This document shows positions 5,496 to 10,964 of a DNA stretch of 10,964 nucleotides, piece after piece (within the stretch, counting starts at the first letter, position 1; every line of letters starts with the position of its first letter). The position numbers were made by a program, and so were the translations under genes. The DNA is from Gammaproteobacteria bacterium. Its GTDB lineage: Bacteria > Pseudomonadota > Gammaproteobacteria > Steroidobacterales > Rariloculaceae. The stretch spans positions 1-10,964 of the forward strand of contig JAFGNC010000432.1 in the NCBI GenBank assembly GCA_016927175.1, written 5' to 3'. Under the pieces are notes generated by a model that saw only the letters and a list, made by a program, of their open reading frames with translations, was not told the origin of the DNA and did not search any database.

Positions 5496-8138
5496 ATGAC
5501 TTTCCACCGTGCTTCCGCCGCCGTGATTCTGGTCCTCGCCGCGCTCGCTTCGACCGGCTGCGGCAGCGACGGCGCCGGGCGCACGCCCGCGCCGGGCGTA
5601 TCGGCCGACCTCGCTGAGCGGCGTGCCGCGACGCTCGGCGACATCCGTTACGGCTACTCGCTGGTCATCCCGCCGGATGCCTCCGCACCGATCAGCGGTC
5701 GGGCGGAGATCCGCTTCACGCTGGCCGATCCGACGCAGGCGGTCGTCGTCGACTTCGCGCACGGAGCAGACCATATCGGGGCCGTCGCCGCGAACGGCGC
5801 GCCCGCCGATTTCCGCGCGACCGGGGGCCATGTCGTGATCCCGGCCGCGGAGCTCGCGCCCGGCGAGAACTCGATCGACATCGAGTTCCGCGCCGGCGAC
5901 GGATCGCTGAACCGCGGCGACGACTTCCTGTACTCGTTGTTCGTGCCGGCGCGGGCACACCACGCCCTGCCGATCTTCGATCAGCCGGACCTGAAGGCGC
6001 GCTTCTCGCTCGAGCTGACCGTGCCGGCCGGATGGCAGGCCGTATCGAACGGCGCCGAACTTGCCCGGCAGACGGTCGGGGACGCCGTGCACATCCGCTA
6101 CGCCGAGACCGAGCCGATCCCGAGCTACCTGTTCGCGTTCGCCGCCGGGCGGTTCGAGGTCGAGAGCGCCGTGCGGCGCGGCCGCGAATACCGCATGCTG
6201 CACCGCGAGACGGACGCCGCGAAAGTCGCGCGCAACCGGGACGAGGTGTTCGATCTGCACGCCGCGGCGCTCGACTGGCTCGAGCGCTACACCGGCATCG
6301 ACTACCCCTTCGGCAAGTTCGACTTCGTGCTGATCCCGTCTTTCCAGTTCAACGGCATGGAGCATCCGGGCGCGATCTACTACCGCGACTCGTCGATCCT
6401 GCTCGACGAGTCCGCGACGGAGAGCGACATGCTCGACCGCGCCCGCGTCATCGCGCACGAGACGGCGCACATGTGGTTCGGCGACCTCGTCACGATGCGC
6501 TGGTTCGACGACGTCTGGATGAAAGAAGTCTTCGCGAACTTCATGGCGGCGAAGATCGTCGACCCGGCGTTCCCGGAGATCGACCACGACCTCCGCTTTC
6601 TCGTCGCGCACCATCCGGTCGCGTATTCCGTCGACCGGACCGCAGGCACGCATCCGATCCGTCAGCCGCTCGACAACCTCGACAATGCCGGGAGCCTGTA
6701 CGGGCCGATCATCTACCAGAAGGCGCCGATCGTGATGCGCCAGCTCGAGCTGCTGATCGGCGCCGAGGCGTTCCGGGAGGGCCTTCGCACGTACCTCGAG
6801 CGTTACGCTTTCGGCAATGCGAGCTGGCTCGATCTCGTCGACGTGCTCGATCAGCGCGCCGACTTCGACGTCGCCGCGTGGAGCCGCGCGTGGGTCGAGG
6901 AAGCCGGCCGCCCGTCGATCCGCACGGAGATCGAGCGCGACGCTGACGGCGGCGTGACCCGCATCGCCCTCACGCAGTCCGATCCGGTGCCGGACAGGAA
7001 CCTGATCTGGGCGCAGCGGGTGAACGTGCTGGTCGCCTCCGCCGGACGCGCCGAGCTGATCCCGATCGAGCTCGACCGGCAACGCGTCGAGGTGATGCCG
7101 GCTGCCCTCGAGCGCCGCGGGAGCGAACCGATGGCCGCTTCGACATTCGGCGACGTCGAGCTCGTGCTGCCGCCGGGCGGCGGGCTCGCGTACGGCGCGT
7201 TCGAGCTCGATGCGGCGAGCCGGGAATTCCTGTTGCGGCGCCTGCCGCGGCTCGACGACCCGCTCGCCCGGGGCGCCGCGTGGATCACGCTGTGGGACGA
7301 GATGCTGCGCGGTCGCGTGCCGGCGGAGCGCCTGATGACGCTCGCGCTCGATGCGCTGCCGCAGGAGAATACGGAACAGAATGTTCAGCTAGCACTTGAT
7401 GTTACGCATGATCTCTTCTGGAGATTCTTATCACCGCGCGCGCGCTCCGCGACCGCTCCCGAGCTCGAAGCGATGCTGCGCGAGGGGCTCGACCGCGCGG
7501 CGACCGCGAGCCTGAAGGCCGCCTGGTTCGAGGCGCTGCGCGCGACCGTGACGACGCTCGATGGCGTCGCCTATCTCGAGCGGATCTGGCGGCGGCAGGA
7601 GCGGATCGAGGGCCTGACTTTCTCCGAGTCGGACGAGGCCGACATGGCGCTCGATCTGGCCGTGCGCGGCGTCGCGGACGCGGAGCAGATCCTCGAGACG
7701 CAGCTCGAGCGGCTCGACAACCCCGACCGGCGCGCGCGGTTCGCTTTCGTGATGCCGGCGCTGTCCGCGAACGAGGACGTTCGCGACGCCTTTTTCGCGA
7801 GCCTCGCGGACGCCGGCAATCGCCGCCGCGAGCGGTGGGTCATCGAGGCGCTCGAGTATCTGAACCACCCGCTGCGGGCGGCGTCGGCCGAAAAGCACCT
7901 GCGGCCCGCGCTCGAGCTGCTGCCGGAGATCCGCCGCACCGGCGACATCTTCTTTCCGAAGAACTGGGCGGACGCCGTGCTCGGCGGGCACCGCGCGCCG
8001 AGTGCGGCCGTCACCGTCCGGGAGTTCCTCGAGGAGCGGCGGGACCTGCCGGACGCGTTGCGCCGCGTCGTGCTGCAATCGGCGCACGAGCTGTTTCGAG
8101 CGGCGGAGCTTGCGCAGGCCGACGTTCCGGAAGAATGA
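5496..8138 (+). CDS. M1 family metallopeptidase lipoprotein (aminopeptidase N-like)
   Basis: An 880-residue exported zinc peptidase that removes N-terminal residues from peptides if it acts like its family. A short signal ends in LASTGC (Cys22), a plausible but non-ideal lipobox, so it is probably a periplasm-facing lipoprotein. Domain order: N-terminal beta domain (about 35-230), catalytic gluzincin domain with HETAH (321-325) and the third zinc ligand Glu344 in WMKEVFANF, Tyr407 in IIYQKAP as likely transition-state residue, then an ERAP1_C-like helical region (about 560-870). The exopeptidase GAMEN loop is replaced by NGMEHPG (286-292). Length suits the family. No clear Shine-Dalgarno precedes ATG 5496. 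Residues 624-646 are encoded by an AT-rich, rare-codon patch although the protein sequence there looks normal. It diverges from the DUF5671 operon and converges on the NRAMP gene. Confidence 0.93.
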   Translation: MTFHRASAAVILVLAALASTGCGSDGAGRTPAPGVSADLAERRAATLGDIRYGYSLVIPPDASAPISGRAEIRFTLADPTQAVVVDFAHGADHIGAVAANGAPADFRATGGHVVIPAAELAPGENSIDIEFRAGDGSLNRGDDFLYSLFVPARAHHALPIFDQPDLKARFSLELTVPAGWQAVSNGAELARQTVGDAVHIRYAETEPIPSYLFAFAAGRFEVESAVRRGREYRMLHRETDAAKVARNRDEVFDLHAAALDWLERYTGIDYPFGKFDFVLIPSFQFNGMEHPGAIYYRDSSILLDESATESDMLDRARVIAHETAHMWFGDLVTMRWFDDVWMKEVFANFMAAKIVDPAFPEIDHDLRFLVAHHPVAYSVDRTAGTHPIRQPLDNLDNAGSLYGPIIYQKAPIVMRQLELLIGAEAFREGLRTYLERYAFGNASWLDLVDVLDQRADFDVAAWSRAWVEEAGRPSIRTEIERDADGGVTRIALTQSDPVPDRNLIWAQRVNVLVASAGRAELIPIELDRQRVEVMPAALERRGSEPMAASTFGDVELVLPPGGGLAYGAFELDAASREFLLRRLPRLDDPLARGAAWITLWDEMLRGRVPAERLMTLALDALPQENTEQNVQLALDVTHDLFWRFLSPRARSATAPELEAMLREGLDRAATASLKAAWFEALRATVTTLDGVAYLERIWRRQERIEGLTFSESDEADMALDLAVRGVADAEQILETQLERLDNPDRRARFAFVMPALSANEDVRDAFFASLADAGNRRRERWVIEALEYLNHPLRAASAEKHLRPALELLPEIRRTGDIFFPKNWADAVLGGHRAPSAAVTVREFLEERRDLPDALRRVVLQSAHELFRAAELAQADVPEE

Positions 8139-8171
8139 GTCGCGAACGCGCGGCCGCGATCCGGACGCCGA

Positions 8172-9437
8172 TCAGAACGATGCCGCAACGCGGACCAGCG
8201 CCCGCCCTCCGAGAACGATCGCTACCGCGATGACGGCGATCGCAGGCAGATTCGCGCCGAGCCCGTTCACGTGCTGCCCGAGCAGGGCCCTGCGGTTCAC
8301 CGCGTAAAGGAGAAACGCCGCCACGATCGGCAGCAACAGGCCGTTGGCGAACTGCGCGAACAGGATCAGCTCGACCGGCTGTCGGCCGGTGACCGCCGCG
8401 ACCGTGCCGACCAGCAGAATCGTCAACGCGACGGCGCGAAAAGGCACACTCTTCGGATCGCTGCGGAAGCCGAACAGCTCCGCGGCGGCATACGCGCTTG
8501 CGAGCGGCGCCGTGATCGCGGAGGTCAGACCCGCGGCGAAGAGCCCGAGCGCGAGCAGCCACATCGCCGCCGCGCCGAAGGCCGGCTCGAGCTGACGCGC
8601 CATGTCCGCCGCGCTCGCGATGACGGCGCCCGAGCCGAACAGGCTGGCCGCGGCAGTCACGAGTATCAGGATCGACACGATGCCGCCGACGCCGATCGAA
8701 AAGCACGTGTCGAAGCGCGCGTCGCCGAGCGAGGCCGCGCCCGGCCATTTCGTCCTCGCAGCCGCCGCGTGCAGGAACAGGTTGTACGGCACGATCGTCG
8801 TACCGACCAGGCCGAGCACGAGCGGCGCCGCGTCCAGCGTCAGCCGCGGGGTGACGAGGCGCGGCAGCAGCGCGCCGACGTCGGGCCTGACGATGATCGC
8901 CGCGATCAGGAACGCGAGGCTCATCGACGCGACCATTGCGATCAGCACGCGCTCGATCGCGCGGTAGCCGCCGAGCACGAGCAGCGCGCCCGCCGCGACC
9001 GCGATCGCGACGCTGACGATACCGCGCGGCAGGCCGTCCGTGACCGCCGCGGCGCCGAGCGCCGCGCCGGCGATGTTGCCGCCTTCGTACGCCGCATTGC
9101 CGACGAACAGGGCCGCGACGATCAGCACCGAAGCGGCGCCGCGCAGCGCGCGCGATCGCGACGAGATCGCAAGCACCGCCTCGCCGAGCCCGATGCGCGC
9201 AACGACGCCGAGCCGCGCGGCCATCTCCTGCAGCACGATCGCAGCGGCCGTCGCGAAGACCAGCGCCCACGCGAGGTCGTAACCGTAAGTCGCGCCCGCG
9301 ACGGTCGCAGTGGTCACGGTGCCGGGCCCGATGAACGCGGCCGCGGCGACGGCGCCGGGGCCTATCGACCGCAGTTTACGCAGCACGCGGGATCGAGCGG
9401 CCGCGGCGGCAGTCGGCGCGGCGGCGCTCGCTGCCAT
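8172..9437 (-). CDS. NRAMP-family transporter, divergent metal site
   Basis: A 421-residue inner-membrane protein with about 11 hydrophobic segments and the LeuT-like NRAMP plan. Family landmarks are the TM1 motif IGPGTVTTATVAG (36-48), VLQEMAARLG (68-77), NAAYEGGN (114-121) in TM3, and TM6 GTTIVPYNLFLHA (212-224). In classical MntH/NRAMP the metal-binding motifs are DPGN (TM1) and MPH (TM6); here they are GPGT (37-40) and VPYN (216-219), so the ligand Asp, Asn and Met are all replaced. It therefore should not be called MntH, and the substrate is uncertain. ATG 9437 is chosen; an in-frame TTG at 9515 adds 26 residues unlike the family, and neither has a good binding site. It converges with the M1 gene, leaving 33 bp between them. 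Confidence 0.88.
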   Translation of the reverse strand: MAASAAAPTAAAAARSRVLRKLRSIGPGAVAAAAFIGPGTVTTATVAGATYGYDLAWALVFATAAAIVLQEMAARLGVVARIGLGEAVLAISSRSRALRGAASVLIVAALFVGNAAYEGGNIAGAALGAAAVTDGLPRGIVSVAIAVAAGALLVLGGYRAIERVLIAMVASMSLAFLIAAIIVRPDVGALLPRLVTPRLTLDAAPLVLGLVGTTIVPYNLFLHAAAARTKWPGAASLGDARFDTCFSIGVGGIVSILILVTAAASLFGSGAVIASAADMARQLEPAFGAAAMWLLALGLFAAGLTSAITAPLASAYAAAELFGFRSDPKSVPFRAVALTILLVGTVAAVTGRQPVELILFAQFANGLLLPIVAAFLLYAVNRRALLGQHVNGLGANLPAIAVIAVAIVLGGRALVRVAASF

Positions 9438-9465
9438 CCTGATCGCGCTGCCTCGACTTCTCGAC

Positions 9466-9481
9466 GCCGCCGGCCGGCGGC
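9466..9481. repeat. 16-bp perfect palindrome upstream of the NRAMP gene
   Basis: GCCGCCGGCCGGCGGC is exactly self-complementary and lies 28 bases upstream of the NRAMP start codon, between it and the sigma-factor remnant. It could be an operator or a small hairpin, but all-GC palindromes arise easily in this composition. Confidence 0.4.
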
Positions 9482-9505
9482 TCGAGCGGCCCGAACAAGT
9501 GGCGC

Positions 9506-9834
9506 CTATCGGCAATCATGCCATTGCACTCCGAGAGCCTCGAGTCGTTGCCGCAGCACGGCAAGCGCGCGCACGCCGCGATCCCACCGTCCCTTCCTTC
9601 ACGCCGCCCGTCGCCGCGATTTCGGCGTACGTCATGCCCGCCATCTCCGTCAACAATAGCACTCGCTTCAACCGCTCGGGCAACGCATCCACCGCGTCAC
9701 GAACGACTTTCGGGATGCCGTCATCGCTTTCGCTGGCGTCAAGGCTCTGCTGGTGGATCTTGTTCGAGGCCGACCATGCGCCATAACCGGTCGCGCCGCA
9801 GCCGATTCCTCACCGTCAGATAGCAGAGCAGCAT
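9506..9834 (-). pseudogene. ECF-like RNA polymerase sigma factor remnant, frameshifted
   Basis: Three consecutive pieces in different minus-strand frames together read as the end of an ECF sigma factor. Piece one (9834 to the TGA at 9741-9739) reads MLLCYLTVRNRLRRDRLWRM...DPPAEP. Piece two (about 9740-9567) gives DASESDDG, then DAVDALPERLKRVLLL, TEMAGMTYAEIAA and VKEGTVGSRRAR, a good sigma region 4 helix-turn-helix. Piece three (9565-9506) gives LAVLRQRLEALGVQWHDCR and a TAG stop. The second shift falls in a (GC)4 run at 9565-9572, consistent with loss of one GC unit; the first is near 9738-9744. No convincing region 2 lies upstream, so the gene also appears truncated. Sequencing error cannot be excluded, but nearby genes are clean. 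Confidence 0.65.
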
Positions 9835-10118
9835 TCGAGTCGGGTCTCATCGGCGTGCTCCGGGAGCGCATGGGGCGTTTCTGATCCCTCTGAATACACA
9901 TGAGTGAGAATATTCTTCCCGCGGCACGCGACATTCATGACTCGGAGGCCGCGCAGCCGAAAGGCGGAATCATCGAGCCGCTCGCGCACCGGCGACTGTA
10001 ACCGGCGCGCGCGGCCCGATATCATGGCCGCCGTCCTGGCGCCGTTGCTGTGCGGGCCGCGGCCGCTTTCAGCCATACCGGCCGCCGACTCGCGCCGGCA
10101 CCACATCGAGAGAAGAAT
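9835..10118. other. Intergenic region upstream of lldD, no intact gene
   Basis: No supported gene is seen between the sigma remnant and lldD. Bases 9885-9920 are clearly richer in A+T than their surroundings and contain the perfect palindrome AGAATATTCT (9907-9916). TATCAT at 10020-10025 resembles a -10 box for lldD, but only a weak -35 (CTGTAA, 9996-10001) precedes it. I saw no clear LldR-type operator. Confidence 0.5.
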
Positions 10119-10964
10119 ATGAAGCTCAGATCCGCCGACGACATCGCGCGAGAGGCGACTCGCAGACTGCCGCTGTTTCTGTCCGAGTACGTGACGGGCG
10201 GTGCGAATACCGAGCACACGCTGCGCCGTAACGTCGAGGACCTGCGCACGATCGAGCTGCGCCAGCGCGTGCTGTGCAACGTGTCGGAAGTCGACGCCAG
10301 GACCGAGCTCTTCGGCCGCGAATACGCGCTGCCCGTCGGCCTCGGCCCGATCGGCATCTCCGGCATGCTCGCGCGGCGCGGCGAGACGCAGGCCGCGCGC
10401 GCCGCGGAAAACGCGAACGTGCCGTTTTGCCTGTCCACGGTGTCGATCTGCAGCCTGGAGGAGATCCGGGCCGCCGTCGCGAACCCGTTCTGGTTCCAGC
10501 TCTACGTCATCCGCGACCGCGCGTTCATGAACGACCTGCTCGACCGGGCCGCGGCCGCGGGCTGCTCCGCTCTGCTGTTCACGGTGGACATGCCCGTGCC
10601 CGGCATCCGCTTCCGCGACTTCAAGTCCGGCATGTCGGGCGGCGCCGGTTTCGCCGGACAGGCACGAAAGGTTCTCCAGGCGCTCGGCAAGCCGCGCTGG
10701 GCGTACGACGTCGGGCTGCGCGGGCGCCCGCACTCGCTCGGCAACCTGATCGCGGTGCTCGGCAAGAACAGCGGGCTCGAGGACTACATCGGCTGGCTCG
10801 GCCGCAATTTCGACCCGTCCGTCACATGGCAGGATCTCGACTGGATCCGCGCGAAGTGGAAAGGGCCGTTGCTGATCAAGGGCATTCTCGATCCGGAGGA
10901 CGCGAGAAAGGCGGTCGATCTCGGAGCGGACGGCATCGTCGTGTCCAACCACGGCGGCCGCCAG
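10119..10964 (+). CDS. lldD: FMN-dependent L-lactate dehydrogenase (3' end missing)
   Basis: From ATG 10119 the frame is open for 282 residues to the window edge; about 100 more are expected. The protein oxidises L-lactate to pyruvate with FMN and passes electrons to the respiratory chain at the inner membrane. It aligns by recall with E. coli LldD along its length: LPLFLSEYVTGGANTEHTLR, WFQLYVIRDRAFM, LLFTVDMPVPG, GLEDYIGW, NFDPSVTWQDLDWIR, GPLLIKGILDPEDARKAV and GADGIVVSNHGGRQ, where His278 is the catalytic base. Tyr24 of the substrate site is kept; the usual acidic residue at position 26 of the YxDGGA motif is Thr. GAGAGAAG just upstream of ATG is a modest binding site. Neighbours lldP and lldR are not in view; a sigma-factor remnant lies divergently upstream. 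Confidence 0.95.
   Translation, partial: MKLRSADDIAREATRRLPLFLSEYVTGGANTEHTLRRNVEDLRTIELRQRVLCNVSEVDARTELFGREYALPVGLGPIGISGMLARRGETQAARAAENANVPFCLSTVSICSLEEIRAAVANPFWFQLYVIRDRAFMNDLLDRAAAAGCSALLFTVDMPVPGIRFRDFKSGMSGGAGFAGQARKVLQALGKPRWAYDVGLRGRPHSLGNLIAVLGKNSGLEDYIGWLGRNFDPSVTWQDLDWIRAKWKGPLLIKGILDPEDARKAVDLGADGIVVSNHGGRQ

Noticed and set aside
5295..7082. 595-codon open frame (-) opposite the M1 gene
   Set aside because: Antisense shadow rich in D, R, V; the plus strand encodes an unmistakable M1 peptidase with HETAH and the downstream Glu.
8139..8171. Possible terminator between the M1 and NRAMP genes
   Set aside because: Only a 5-bp TCGCG/CGCGA stem and no T-tract on either strand; not above background for GC-rich DNA.
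8271..9659. 462-codon open frame (+) opposite the NRAMP gene
   Set aside because: Highly charged Arg-rich shadow; the opposite strand gives a coherent multi-helix transporter with family motifs.
9816..10952. 378-codon open frame (-) opposite lldD
   Set aside because: Antisense of lldD, which matches E. coli LldD throughout; only its last part (9816-9960) is not antisense and has no recognisable domain.

Overview
The window is high-GC, densely packed bacterial chromosome. The gene set fits an aerobic, heterotrophic Gammaproteobacterium, perhaps near Xanthomonadales, Nevskiales or Steroidobacterales. The grounds are a YffB-type ArsC-fold protein and an E. coli-like LldD, a signal-peptide-bearing DUF885 protein, an M1 peptidase lipoprotein, and palindromes of the GGGGTCAG...CCCTTTT kind. 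The placement is inference; no rRNA or other firm marker is present.

Layout. At 1-591 is the 3' part of a metallo-beta-lactamase-fold hydrolase (+). At 599-690 is a three-copy palindromic repeat cluster that forms a near-perfect hairpin and should terminate transcription in both directions. At 723-3648 is a minus-strand group: a VOC/glyoxalase-like protein, then a secreted DUF885 peptidase-like protein coupled 10 bp behind it, then, after a 120-bp gap, a small exported c-type cytochrome. The yffB-like gene (+) at 3762-4115 diverges from the VOC gene. At 4262-5298 is a two-gene minus-strand operon, a DUF5671 four-helix membrane protein and a pseudopilin-like anchored protein, overlapping by ATGA and preceded by the best sigma70-like promoter in the window. 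At 5496-8138 is a large M1 metallopeptidase lipoprotein (+). Convergent to it is an atypical NRAMP-fold transporter (9437-8172, -). At 9506-9834 (-) lies the decayed end of an ECF-like sigma factor, broken by frameshifts. At 10119 the FMN-dependent L-lactate dehydrogenase gene lldD (+) begins and runs off the right edge.

How the genes relate. Most of this is housekeeping or peripheral metabolism: peptide degradation in the periplasm (DUF885, M1), lactate oxidation, metal transport and redox proteins. No multi-gene defence, secretion, biosynthetic or mobile system is visible. The points most worth a second look are the repeat hairpin, a 69-bp patch of AT-rich rare codons inside the otherwise GC-rich M1 gene, the sigma-factor remnant, the NRAMP homologue with both metal-site motifs altered, and the DUF5671/pseudopilin-like pair.
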